From positions 895,001 to 959,000 of the forward strand of contig JAPDOI010000208.1 in assembly GCA_029168955.1 (NCBI GenBank): a DNA stretch of 64,000 nucleotides. The letters run 5' to 3'. Within the stretch, counting starts at the first letter, position 1. Each line of letters opens with the position of its first letter. Positions 32,579 to 43,175 of the stretch are shown here, piece after piece. The stretch comes from Aplectana chamaeleonis (Eukaryota > Nematoda > Chromadorea > Rhabditida > Cosmocercidae). The notes beneath the pieces were generated by a model. The model worked only from the letters and a program-made list of their open reading frames with translations, was not told where the DNA came from and did not search any database. The translations under genes were made by a program, and so were the position numbers.

Positions 32579-32769
32579 TGAGAATTCCGCGGTTTTATAG
32601 CCTTTACATATGTATGAACCGGATCATATATTTATTGCTAGCTTGGAGTCGCTTAGTTGATTTCAAGCATTATTAAAGGCCGGAAACATTGCTAGAGCGA
32701 TTGAGCGATAGGTTCATGGACATAGTACGCGAAAAATGAGAAGCCACAGGTGTTTTCTCGCTGCGTTAA

Positions 32770-33304
32770 AGGCATCGTAAGCACAAGAAACGGTGTCCTG
32801 TTTTTCTATGTTCTGAGTAGACGAACTCTTGATTAATATCAAAGAATGTCGGCTTTCCAAAAATAAACGCGTTTAAAAACCTTCTGGAAATTTCATTGCT
32901 CGCCCCCTCCGTCGGATTCGGTGTGTCTAGTGCAATACGTCCGATGCTCTTGTGAACGCCGGAAGTGGTTTCACGCTCCGAACATTTTAGGTGGGTAGCT
33001 TTCTTTTGCCTTCTTCCGCCAAATTCGCTTAAGAATAAGAAGCTTTACCCGTGAAAAAAATTTGGATGACAAGATTTTCCGAGACAAGAGTTTGCAATAC
33101 TGGATCTCTTGCGCCTAAAATGGCGCTTCTGTTCCTTGTGCTAGATGGTTGGTGAGAACTGGTGGTGGATCCTTATCTTTATCCCCTTCCAACCTCATAA
33201 CCCTACGTTTTTGACGAGCCAAAGTTTACCAATGTGGCCCACAGGGATCATTTATGAAATAGAGCCTGAAAATTGGAAAGTGGTTTTTAGCGCAAACAAT
33301 GCCT
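32770..33304. mobile_element. TTAA element, family C copy 3
   Basis: Starts AGGCATCGTAAGCACAAG and ends TTAGCGCAAACAATGCCT; flanks are TTAA (32766-32769) and TTAG. The interior holds the family C block reversed (GTGCTAGATG, GAGAACTGGTGGTGGATC). Confidence 0.8.
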
Positions 33305-33811
33305 TTAGCCCAGTTGCTAGAGTTAAAGCCTGAAGCATTCGTAAAGAGCTCTGGGTTTCGCAGTATGCCAGAAGCAAGCGTGTCTTTCATTTTCCTGATT
33401 AGCGCTATCAGCAGTTATGTCTCGCCACGATTGACGCGCGCAACTGTTCGTCGTTCAAAATAGGGAGCTCTCAAGAAGTGCCAGAGAGCTAATCTTAGCC
33501 TCTGAAGAGACAAAAGGCGTGAGCCCAGAGAGTTTCCGCCACGCGCATTGCGTCTACGCGGCCCGTCGTTTTTCGCGTAGTGGGCGCAGAAGCCGTAGCC
33601 TTGCTGTTGCGCTGTTTTTGGACATAGAGAATTATCGAATAATCGGATTGAATAATATTTCGCTTCAACTCTAGAGTGTTTTGAACTATCGGTGGTTTCC
33701 AGGTACCACCGAATCATGGAGAAACATTTCATTATTCATTCGCATTTTTCGCGTTATCGATATCACTATTATCGGTTTCTTCCAAAACAGATCACTAGGT
33801 CAAGGTAAAGT

Positions 33812-33952
33812 TCATCTACGCCGCGGCGAAAAAAAGGCAAAACCACGCAGGTGACCCGGAATCCATGTCCGAGGATCCACGCAACCGCGCCGCAACACGC
33901 TTTCGCTATCAGCGTGCATTTTGCAGACTGAACGCGGTTGCGTAGATGAATT
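33812..33952. mobile_element. Fold-back MITE (TTCATCTACGC ends)
   Basis: TTCATCTACGCCGCG and the near-complement CGCGGTTGCGTAGATGAA bound about 140 bp. The LINE 3' fragment begins right beside it. Confidence 0.6.
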
Positions 33953-34293
33953 GTAGACTAGCAGAACGCCGATTAGAACGAGCAGTACTTGGTGTTCGAC
34001 TCATGGACAAGATAAATGCCAAGGTCATACGACAACGCACAGGGCTGAAAGACTGGATCCACTCAGCTCTTGGAAGGAAGTGGTTGTTCGCCATAAGACT
34101 TTCCTCTACAGCGGAAGGGTCGTTGCTTCGTATATGTATCGACTGGATACCAGATGGAAAAAGGAACCACGGGAGACTGAGAAAACGATGGTTAGATGAC
34201 GTAGCGAAATTCAGAGGGAGAAGAACAATAGATGCCACATCAGACTGGACGACATTAATGGATGGAGACGCAAAGAATTTCGCGCTACCATAA
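33946..34293 (+). pseudogene. RTE-type LINE, C-terminal fragment
   Basis: A continuous 115-codon frame: AERRLERAVLGVRLMDKINA, VIRQRTGLKDWIHSALGRKW, GKRNHGRLRKRWLDDVAKF, ending DGDAKNFALP. This is the post-RT tail typical of RTE-like elements (ERRxLGVxLxDxI, RTGxKD, GRPxxRWxDD). The RT core and endonuclease are absent. It differs from the RTE copy at 46-50 kb. Confidence 0.8.
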
Positions 34294-34574
34294 ACGATGA
34301 CCTCATCTCAAACCTGATGTTTGGAGACTCTGTTCTATTAGCGTGGCAAAAATTGATTTCTCCTGGTATTCAATATCATCCAAGGCTCAAGAAGAGCTTA
34401 GTTAATTATATACGATTTCTGTTCCCACGCTTTTGTTTTGCTCGCATGCCTAGGAAAAATGCGACATTTGACGACCTTGCCACGTTTTTTTACGCTTTGT
34501 TGAAAAAGTCGGTGAGTTTCTCACGGACTCTAAGAAACTGTTCATGAAAAATTATCTTTTCTCATTCCTTGACG

Positions 34575-34706
34575 TTTTATCTGGTTCGGATCCAAAATTA
34601 GTTTGTTCTTTGAGTGCTTGTGCGGACCGAAGGTAGAGACAGCGAGAGACTGTGGAGGAACAGAAGACATAGCATACGAGCGCACACGCACGCGACCAAC
34701 GGCAGG
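34575..34706 (-). repeat. Dispersed module (family H), copy 4
   Basis: On the minus strand: GGTCGCGTGCGTGTGCGCTC, TCTCTCGCTGTCTCTACCTT, GGTCCGCACAAGCACTCAAA, then GGATCCGAACCAGATAAAAC. A partial copy of the fold-back seen at 49745 follows at 34740-34815. Confidence 0.65.
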
Positions 34707-35201
34707 GTATTCCACGAGCTTCATCATTTTTCAACGTACCAACTTCCTGAGTATTCAACGCGATAACCGGTATGGATAAACGGTAGCTGCTTCCTGTTTA
34801 GGAGGACTCCACAAGATGTGATGAGAATGAACAGAAGATAAGGTTTTTGTACACGGATCTGGAACAGCCGCGAAATGCCAGATAAACAAAAGTTTCTGTT
34901 AGTATGCAGAGTCTAGAGGACAAGACTGCTCCCAGCAACGAATTTCTGACTCCGTGGATTTTAGAAAATTCCGTTTTATGAGGAACTAAAGAAGCATTTC
35001 TTCCATGTTCCAGTTTCGGACACTTAACACTAAGAAATCACCTTCTAATAAATACATGTTGGGCTGTGTAGAAAATTTTGCCACAAATTACATAAACTAA
35101 AGCGGTAAAACAACCAGAAAGAGATCACGATCAGCCAAGGGATAACACGCTAGTAGGATTTTAAGACGAGAAAATTATAGAATGTATGTACATACATATA
35201 A

Positions 35202-35345
35202 CATCGGCATGGATCCTGAAGAGACTTTGCGTTCCCATTGAAGGTTGGCGCAAACTCGGTGCACCTATGTTTTAGCATATGGCACCGAGTTCGCGCCAAC
35301 CTTCACCAGTGAACGCGATGTCTCTTCAGGATCAGTGCCGACGTT
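35202..35345. mobile_element. Fold-back MITE, family D copy 3
   Basis: Long pairing arms: CATCGGCATGGATCCTGAAG, GTTGGCGCAAACTCGGTGC and their complements around TATGTTTTAGCATA. The best preserved member apart from 56682. Confidence 0.85.
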
Positions 35346-35454
35346 GCAGAAACAGAAAGGATCGAAAAGGAATCTGGGTCTAGTGGGAAGCGGGTACCCA
35401 TGGCCGTCCTATGTACAGAACAAAATGTATGGTGTCCTTACGCTTTTTAACCAA

Positions 35455-35610
35455 GTGAATTCACGAGGCCCGATACTTTCGGCTAGGCGTGCGGCGTTCG
35501 CGACACCGCCGGCCAGCGAGGTTTCGGTCGCGCGCGATGATCTACCTCCGCAGCCCGTCCATTTACTGGACTAAATTTCACCAGTACGCGTCATCCTTAG
35601 CCGGATTTTT
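35455..35610 (-). mobile_element. GC-rich dispersed repeat (family G)
   Basis: Reverse-oriented copy of 43003-43175: GATCTACCTCCGCAGCCCGT, CCATTTACTGGACTAAATTT. Confidence 0.65.
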
Positions 35611-35619
35611 GTCCCAAAA

Positions 35620-36244
35620 CAGCGTTTGCTTCCGTTTCGGGACAGAAACTGTAAATGAGAAGCTTTAGAAAGCCGGAAAACGGAAAGGAAGGCGAAGCGC
35701 TTCCGCGCTCAGCGATGTTTTCGTTTTCTACCCATGTCGAGCTTTCGGTTTCTTTGAAAACTTTATGTTCTTGTTTACAATTGTTTCAAATAAAAGTTTC
35801 ACTCATCTCTGGGGAGCGAATTAATGAGTCTCTAGTTTTTTTTTACACAAAAATGTTATTTAACACTGTCAGAAACGATACAGCATCGATGATTCAGCGA
35901 TTTCGTGTTACCCTGTAATAAGTAAGCTCAATGAGTGAAAGAACGCATTCAGCTTAGAGTCGTATACGTAAACAAATGAGCGATCTTACTGAGAATTTAT
36001 TCGTGAATTTGTTCATGCAAACAACTCCTATATGATATAATTAGGATCTGACATACCAAGATCTTCTCAAGAAATAAAGGTTAAATCCCTAATGCATCGT
36101 CCTGTCGAAGAATTGAAATTTCCAATAGTTCAGAACAAATCTATCTAGTTCACATAGCACATTATTCTTTGTCTAGTTATTTCTGAGAGACCTTAATAGT
36201 TGCGAAACCCTGAAGGCTACGTGGCATCAATATTTATAAGCAGC
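35620..36244. other. No gene supported
   Basis: An 87-codon + frame (35655-35918) has no recognisable motif. The rest is AT-rich with a TAAGCAGCATACACGCT family A tip fragment at its right edge (36239). Confidence 0.4.
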
Positions 36245-37095
36245 ATACACGCTAGTAAACGTGGTTGAGGTAACTACGGAAACAGCTCAGACAAACCATC
36301 GCTCGGAGCGGGACCGTAGAGCGACTCGAGCGACGCTGTCTCTCCGCTCCGAGCGAAAATAAGCCATCTACTCGGGCGAGATCAGTCGCTCTACTTGCGA
36401 CCACAGTCCCGCTCTGAGCGATAATCGGTCGCATTTGGAATCGCGGTCGCTGTACGGGCGATTTTCGGAATTTTACCAACAGCTATTTTTTCTTTATTTT
36501 CGCCTCTTCTTAAGAGGGTGAAGCTTCTTAAGAGGATAGGGTACTTGTTAAAGCCTGTGTGCAAGAGGTTAATCCTGCCACAGTCCGCAGCAAGATTACC
36601 ATCCCAGCATGGTCTGCAATGAGGAAGCCTACCTCACCGCGGGCCATGGGGGATGCCCTCGGCAGCGAAAAATTGTCCTCCTGAGAAGGAGCATGAGGTC
36701 ACCTCTCGATGGTGGCCTCGAAAGGTCAACTGCCTGTCTCAACGGGACGAGTCGCCTTTCAAACCCGCAGGATTGGTTGTTCTTTGAGTGATAGGGTGGC
36801 CTTCACGTTATCACTCAGAGCACGACCAATCCCGCGTCTCTATCTCTGGCGATGGCTCCGCTGTCGCTCTGAGAGCGGCCGGAGAGCGGCCGAGGCTGAT
36901 ATTCTGACCGGACAGGGACCGCGGTGCCGCCGGCGTCAAGGCTGGCGCTCGGCGTCGCTCGCCGACCGCTGCGACTCTGCCGACACAGAATGCGGGAAAA
37001 TACATCGAAGTAAAGAACATGGGTGTCTTCGAGCTGCACCGCACCCCTGGTCTGCAACAGTGATAAGACTGAGCCACCACAGCCAGGCTGCCTAC
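36245..37095. repeat. CpG-rich inverted-repeat remnants
   Basis: CGCTCGGAGCGGGAC / GTCCCGCTCTGAGCG (36300-36420) and GAGTGATAGGGTGG / CGTTATCACTCAGAGCACGA (36790-36830) are short inverted blocks. The 36860-36990 stretch (GAGAGCGGCC..., GCGTCAAGGCTGGCGCTCGG) resembles the family E elements at 44515 and 53486. Overlapping frames of 96-132 codons on both strands are GC artefacts. Confidence 0.5.
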
Positions 37096-37238
37096 TTGAA
37101 ACCATAGCACGGTCGACTTGAATTTTTTTCGACGCTACTGTATCTACAGTTGCTTTATTTATAGTATTTGAGTGAATGTATCACGCGCAACGGCGGCTTT
37201 CATAGCGCAGCTCTCCAGGCGCAATTTTGCGCAATTAG

Positions 37239-37377
37239 GCGTCGTTTATACTTCCGCCACCGAGCGGCTCGGCGAAGTGCAATCCCACAATATCGATCGT
37301 GCCGCGCCGCATGATCAATATTACAGAAATGCACTGTGCCGCGCCGCTCGGCGGCGAGAGTATAAACGACCCCTTAA
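37239..37377. mobile_element. Palindromic GC-rich MITE (PIF/Harbinger-like), copy 3
   Basis: AGGCGTCGTTTATACTTCCG and GAGAGTATAAACGACCCC ends, TTA on both sides (37235-37238 region and 37373-37377), palindromic GATCGTGCCGCGCCGCATGA centre. Confidence 0.85.
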
Positions 37378-37512
37378 GGGAAGAGCGCTGCGCCCGCGAC
37401 CATTCACTGGACAAGAACTCTCGAGGCAACCATATGCGGCATTTCTAAAACTCGAGAACAGTGAATCCTTGCAATGTTAACGCTGCCTTGGAAGCATGAT
37501 ATATATAGTTGA

Positions 37513-37974
37513 AGGGAGTGTTCACGATAAAAGCCGTCTTTCTGTTTCTCCCCTTTTTCTTTAAAACGATCCTATGCTGATTCCGGTGATGCCTCTGGAA
37601 TCGTACAAGACCTACTGGGAACGTAATTACGGTCCCTCGAAAATTGAGCTGGGCAAGCATGGTGGACGAGTTGCCCGAGGCTTGTAACATCCGTCATCTA
37701 CGTAAAGAGAGGAGTTGAGAATGAAGGGAAGAACGAGGTTATTAATTGGAAACCATCGATCATCTCGTGATCTCGAGTTTTCAGTTGTTCTCGTTGGAGG
37801 GCGGGCATTGCGCTCTTGAGGTCTGCCTTGCGCTCAAAGTGGCAAATTCGAACTCTTTTGGGACTCTCCCTGGCTCGTTTTCGCGCGTTCTTTCGACTTT
37901 AACGTTACAGTGTGCCCCTCCACTACCTATTCATAGTGGAAACTGAAACACATTTTATATCGTGAACACTGCCT
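37513..37974. mobile_element. TTAA element, family B copy (TTGA flanks)
   Basis: Ends AGGGAGTGTTCACGATAAAA and TATCGTGAACACTGCCT. Both flanks are TTGA (37509-37512 and 37975-37978), a one-base variant of TTAA that is nonetheless duplicated. Confidence 0.85.
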
Positions 37975-37978
37975 TTGA

Positions 37979-38779
37979 GGGCTCTCAAAAATTGACAAAT
38001 CGATCCTAGATTCGTGATCAGCAGCCCGGAAAAGCTCCCATGAAGGAATTTCGGGTCAGATTAGGAAACCATTTCTGAAACGGTCTCAAAACCACCTGAT
38101 TGGTAAAAGGTAAACGCTCAACCAACACGTGAAAATAGGGGAAAACCGCCTATGCTTTACTTCAGAGCAATCTTAGGCAGCTCCGGTGGGCATATTCGGA
38201 TTCTACATCCGGAAATGGCTCCAGAAATGCATATTTCGTTCGGATTAGACGCTTCGGCTAGTCGTTATAGTTTCCTCGTGAGTCACAATAAACCAGAGCC
38301 TCCCTCCAGCCAGTGATTTTTGACGCACTCTGCAACTTGCAACACGTTTTGTTTTTCATGCATCCTCCCTATGAATGTCTACTACAGAGTCCGTATGATT
38401 GCTTTAGTCATGAATTGCTGAATCTTGTTAATGAGGACAACATGCCAGCTTCATATGCTGGATAAAACTCAGATTTCTCACGTATTCTAAAGCCACGACA
38501 GTCGCGTGTTCCGTTGAACATTATAATGCCCATTTCACACAATGATTACTGCTCTCGAAAAAAAAAACAAAAATCTGAGCACTTTGTCCTAAACACCTGA
38601 ACTTCCAGACTGCTGCTGGTGGACGCGCGTGACGAAAGCGACAGGCTGTTCTGTTACACAGGTCCGCGGAGAGGACAGGTCAAACCAGTCAGTCAGTTTG
38701 TCAGTCCTCCACCAGTACTCGATCGACCGACTTTCCTTCCTCACAGACGCTTCGGCGTTATTCTGTGTTCTAGACGCAA
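37979..38779. other. No gene supported; short GTCA repeat
   Basis: Contains CAGTCAGTCAGTTTGTCAGT near 38683. It is directly upstream of the candidate gene starting at 38780 and may hold its promoter; no motif is claimed. Confidence 0.35.
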
Positions 38780-41700
38780 ATGTCACAACTTCAGGTGAGA
38801 ATTAGAAGTTTTCAAGCAACACATGTCATACTCTGTTATTTGTTGATCATAAGGTAGTCAGTTTCGAATTGCAGTCTTTCACACTATGGGGTGCCCTGCC
38901 GGTTGAGCTGCGATACTTCATCATGCTGTTTGTCGACTTTGACACGCAAGAAACATGTATAGTCACGAACAGAGAAACACGGTGAGTCAACTCGTTAATT
39001 TTCGATAAGCATAGTTTGCTGTTCCATTACGCTCTATGATCACGTTATTTTTTCGTAATTTCACATTTTCATCCATGTATTGAAATTACCGTATTTCCTC
39101 TTTTAGAAGTACATGTACTTCTAATACTCAGGCCCCTTTATTATATGTACCTATATTAGAGGTGTACTTCAAATAGAGGCTGTACTTCTAATTCTCAGCC
39201 CTCTCTTTTGGATGTTTTTCTATTAGAGATGTACTTCTAATAGAGGCTGTACTTCTATTATTCGGCGCAATTTTTTGAAATTCAATGGTAGACTGTACGC
39301 ATTTCTGGCAGACTTTCAGTATAAAACCGAGAATTTGGATGTAATGAAATTCCAGACCGCAACCCCGAAAACATAGCTAAGGCAGAGTCGAATTGAGGCT
39401 TCCACAATCACTGATACCATATTTTCAAAACCATTAATATTAACACCCTCCCCAAGTCAAATTCTTTCAAAAATTTCATAAGTCTAGTATAGATTTTGTT
39501 GACACGTCCTTCATGGGAAAGAGAGAGACCACTCGGAATCGACTTGTTAGGTTAAAAAACAATTCAACTGATCGCCTCTCAAGACGTCCAGAGCGATTTA
39601 AAAGGCGCGTTTCTTGAACGACTTTGTAACAGCTCTTCCAGAGGCGAGTTCTTTCCATCCACAACTCAAAGTATGTAAAGTCGACCATTGATGGTTCCTG
39701 ATTTCTTTTTTTTCATGATTTAAAAAACATCAAAACAAAACATTCAAAAAAAACATCAAAGTTTGTCTTAAAAAAGGCCTATTCAGAATATACTGCCTTG
39801 CACCTAAGTTCTGTATTGAACTCAGCAACCTTGTGAAATCTTGTGATTATATACCAGGTTGTCCAGTAATTCTTGTCCGAAAATTTCACCATTTTTAATT
39901 TTTTTTAAACTTTATTGAAAAACAAGTCTAATCAACAACATAATCACCACAGTTATCCACAACAGTGGCCCATCGATTGGGCAGGTCGCCGATGCCCTTC
40001 GCCCAGAACTCCGGGGGCTGCGACTCGAAGAAGTCCGCGATGTCGGATTTGAGGTTGTCGTAGTTGGTGAATTTTCTTCCGGCCAAATGGTGTTTCAGCG
40101 GGCGGAACAAGTGGTAGTTAGAGGAGGCGAGGTCCGGTTAATACGGCGGAAGGGCAACCGTCTCCCAGCCGAGCGTCGCCAACTTCTGCTGGGTCTCCTT
40201 CGCCACGTGGGGGCGCGCGTTGTCGTGCAGCAGGTGGACTGAGGCCCGTCGGGGACGCTTTTCTCGGATGGCGGCGGCTAGTTTCTCGAGCTGATCGGTG
40301 TAGATGGAGGCGGTGACCGTTCTGCCTTGCGGGAGCAGCTCGAAGTACAGCATGCCCTTGGTGTCCTACCAGCACCAGAGCATGATCTTCAGCGGGTGCA
40401 AGTCGGCTTTCGGCGCCGTCGGCGGCTCTTCTCCGCGCGGGATCCAGACGGCACGGCGGGCGACGTTGTCGTAGAGGACCCAGCTCTCATCCCCAGCGAC
40501 CAGGTCCTCGAGAAACTCCTTGCGATGCGGACGAAGGAGGAGGGACTGGCAGACGGCCACGCGGCTCTGCTTGTTGGTGTCCGTCAGACGGTGGAGGATC
40601 CAACGGGCCAGAACTTTGTGGTAGCCGAGTAAGTTGAGTCGATTGTGGATGGTGGACTTGCTGCAGCCGAGCGTCATCGCCAGTTCACGGGTGGTGGCTT
40701 CCGGCTTCTCCTTGACACAGCGACGGACTTCGTCATCATCCACCGTAGAAGGCCTCCCGCTGTGCTCCCTGTCCTCGAGGCTTGTGTCGCCGCTCTCCAA
40801 ACGATTGAACCAGCGGCTGACTGTGCGTTGGGACACTGCATCCTCCTTGCACGCTATGCAGATGTTGGCGACCGCGGTATCCGTGTCGTTGCCCAGCAGC
40901 CACTCGTAGTACACAAACGTACGAATTCGACCTTGGTCCATTTTGGCTTGTACTGGTAGCTAGACGCGGCAACTGCCCTAGCGTAGAACTTTGGAGAACC
41001 TTCTAGAAGGTTCTTACACTTGCCTGATATTATAACCCTTCTAAGGAAAATTATAGAATTTTGAAAATTTTCGGACAGGATATATTGGACGGCCTGGTAC
41101 CATGCCATAAAAAGGCATTAAATAATCAAAAACATCAAAATTTGTCTTCAAAAGGCCTCCGCCTAAATGGATTCAATGCCGATTTGTGCTCACCAGATCA
41201 TACCCGTCAATGGGTGATTGCTGTTGTGCTTACACAGTTCATGAGTGAATAGCTGAGGAATGCAGAGTGGGGTGTCGGTAGTGTAATGGTAACAATCTCT
41301 CCCGGTAAGCGATACAGAGTTCGATTCCTACCTGAGACCTAAGTTTTGTATTCAACTCAGCAACCTTGTGGTATCCTGATTTCTTTGTTATGAAAAAGAT
41401 TCCTTTGCATGAATGATCCGATCTCTATAACGCTGGGAAATCTTAGCTTTTCAAGGACCGTAAAAAGTCAAAGTCTTGGACCAAAGCACGTCAACTTCGA
41501 TTGATTAAAACCCAATCAAATCAAAATTTTTGTTAATTACCTAAATGAACTCCATGCATTCGTCGTGAATAAAATCAATATCAAATCTCTGCTGTTTTTC
41601 TTGGTCATTTGAAGTTCGCTAAAGTTTCAACGGAAGTTGTCCCATACAAGCAATCTTTGACCGAGAAAGGGGTGACCGATTGTTTTTTTTTTGTAGATAT

Positions 41701-42073
41701 TGAAACCTCACAATATTAAAAAAAACATCTCGTGCCAAGGGGTATCTTTCACATGCCACATTCGTATTGCCAAACACTTACCCGAGTACCGGAGGTCCAT
41801 TCCGAAAAGTGTACTCATAAAAGAGGTGTTCTTTAAATAGAGGCTGTACTTTTAATACTCAAACCTCTATTTTACATGCACTTCTAATAGAGGTGTACTT
41901 CAAATAGAGGGTGTACTTCTAATACTCAGCCTTCCTTTTTAGGTGTACTATATTAGAGGTGTACTTCTTTCAGAGGATATACGGTAACCTGTTTCGTTCT
42001 CTCCCACTTATTCAATCGCTCACTATTGACCAGAGCACTTCTGATGATGCTCCCTCCATTCCTTTCTTTTTAA
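38780..42073 (+). CDS. Candidate spliced gene with F-box-like segment
   Basis: Exon 38780-38794 is ATG TCA CAA CTT CAG followed by GTGAGA. Exon 38875-38981 (acceptor GAATTGCAG, donor CG|GTGAGTC) continues in phase: SFTLWGALPVELRYFIMLFV and DFDTQETCIVTNRET. The spacing L-P-x-E-L...I...V-D...C..V resembles the start of an F-box (substrate-receptor motif of SCF ubiquitin ligases, abundant in nematodes), but it is short and only suggestive. A phase-2-compatible exon at 42034-42073 (RALLMMLPPFLSF, TAA) would close a 53-aa product. If so, the intron (38982-42033) contains the whole 39087-41986 repeat and its mariner. Alternatively the downstream exons are lost. Confidence 0.35.
39854..41097 (-). 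mobile_element. Mariner transposon, near full length (1244 bp)
   Basis: Inverted ends CCAGGTTGTCCAGTAATTCT and the complement of TATATTGGACGGCCTGG, with the shared inner GTCCGAAAATTT. TA is duplicated at 39852-39853 and 41098-41099. Size, ends and target are all as expected for mariner. Its GC-rich coding region contrasts sharply with the flanks, fitting horizontal or recent arrival (inference). Confidence 0.93.
39928..40941 (-). pseudogene. Mariner transposase, full length with two stops and a lost catalytic Asp
   Basis: One frame of 338 codons with no frameshift. MDQGRIRTFVYYEWLLG opens the N-terminal HTH, then HSGRPSTVDDDEV, LGCSKSTIHNRLNLLGYHK, RWILHRLTDTNKQ (family W-I/V-x-H-x-L), VAGDESWVLYDN (first Asp), LLHDNARPHV (second Asp) and PPY*PDLASSNYHLF. 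In-frame stops are at 40366-40368 (TAG after MLWCW) and 40138-40140 (TAA at the usual Ser of YSPDL). The third catalytic residue of the DD34D triad, 34 residues after the second Asp, is Asn (codon 40117-40119) rather than Asp. The changes look like point decay. It cannot encode an active enzyme. Confidence 0.93.
41277..41340 (+). other. tRNA-like (A-box/B-box) sequence, decayed
   Basis: GGTAGTGTAATGGTAACA resembles an A box and GAGTTCGATTCCTACC a B box, spaced as in a tRNA. The T-stem and acceptor do not pair, so this is a tRNA pseudogene or SINE head rather than a functional tRNA. Confidence 0.4.
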
Positions 42074-43000
42074 CTAGGACCTGTTGTGTATAAGCCCCGA
42101 TGTTTTCGGAAACCATGTTCTGGGCTGGGATGAGCGGAGTTCCGCGTTCCGCATTCCGAAAACCGCAGAAAATACTGAGGAACGCGCAATATCTGGTCAT
42201 CTAGGACAAAAAAAAACATCAGGTGATTTCTGAGTTTTCCGCATTTCGCATTCCGAAAACCGCATTTCCGTGTTCTTACAAGCGTTTCGCGCTCCATTTC
42301 CGGAACCAGAGAATTTTTTTTTGTGCCGAAGCCTGAAAAATCGATTTTCGAATTTTCCATTTTTTTTATCCCTGTTCCGGATATCTTGTGTATTAATCAA
42401 TAATTCGTGTTCAAAAGTTCCTAAATACCTCAGAACTCGGTCCAAAGCGTCCCATTGGGGGGACATTTTGCTGATCAAACGCGACTTTTGGCCATATCCA
42501 GAATGCCACCATAAAATTGCCCCGAAGTTTCTCCATAGGGACGGTGTAGGACGACTCAGTCCGACCATCGCCCAATTATGATGGGGTCTTTATGCGCATC
42601 CTTCTGACTGTTCTTTTGACTACCTTCTTATACATACCCTCAGCCGCCTCGGTATTACACATATTTGTTTTATGCGTCATGTTCTATTAGGATTTTCCGC
42701 TGGAATGCTTCTCTTGTGAACATTCCCATTATTCACCCTAATTGAACACAAATTCTTTATGCAATGATTTCAAAATTGATTGACTTTTAAGTAAATTGCC
42801 AACAAAATACTTGTTTACATATCATTTCGCTCTGCTCTCATTCCATTGATTTGATATTCGGTATCCGTCTGCCTCTTGTTGTTAATAGCAAAGTGACTTG
42901 AACATGCCCTTTCCCGCCTAGTGACGATGAAATTCAATTATAATTTCGGCCTCAGATACCCGGTCACTACCCTAGAGTTTGCTCGCACAATTTAGTCTAG
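42074..43000. other. No gene supported
   Basis: GCATTCCGAAAACCGCA appears twice (42150, 42248) within a local repeat. Overlapping + and - frames of about 100-120 codons here have no motif. Confidence 0.4.
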
Positions 43001-43002
43001 TG

Positions 43003-43175
43003 AATAGACGGGGTTGCGGAGGTAGATCGTTGCGCGCGATCTGATTCCTGCCGGCTGTTGGTGTCGCGAACGCCGCGCTGCCGGCCTCAATGGTAAAGCC
43101 TCGTGAATCCACTGGACTAAACTTGACGAGAAGACCATGCAATACCCCTCTTGGCCGGGTTTGGGTGCAAAAACA
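43003..43175 (+). mobile_element. GC-rich dispersed repeat (family G), best copy
   Basis: TGAATAGACGGGGTTGCGGA, GGTAGATCGTTGCGCGCGAT, ATCCACTGGACTAAACTT, matching 35455-35610 reversed and 5430. A short possible exon (GAEFIDVKLVFE, donor GTAAGT at 43272) follows but has no partner. Confidence 0.65.

Larger units (their letters stand above)
39087..41986. mobile_element. Repeat element with tandem GTACTTCTAATAGAGG arrays
   Basis: Outer ends TACCGTATTTCCTC and GAGGATATACGGTA are inverted. Just inside, both ends carry arrays of a 40-55-bp unit (AGAGGTGTACTTCAAATAGA, GGCTGTACTTCTAATACTCA) in the same orientation. A mariner sits in the middle, so the element without it is about 1.65 kb. Internal duplicates (CCTAAGTTCTGTATTGAACT at ~39807 and CCTAAGTTTTGTATTCAACT at ~41338) flank the mariner. 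Superfamily not assigned. Confidence 0.55.
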
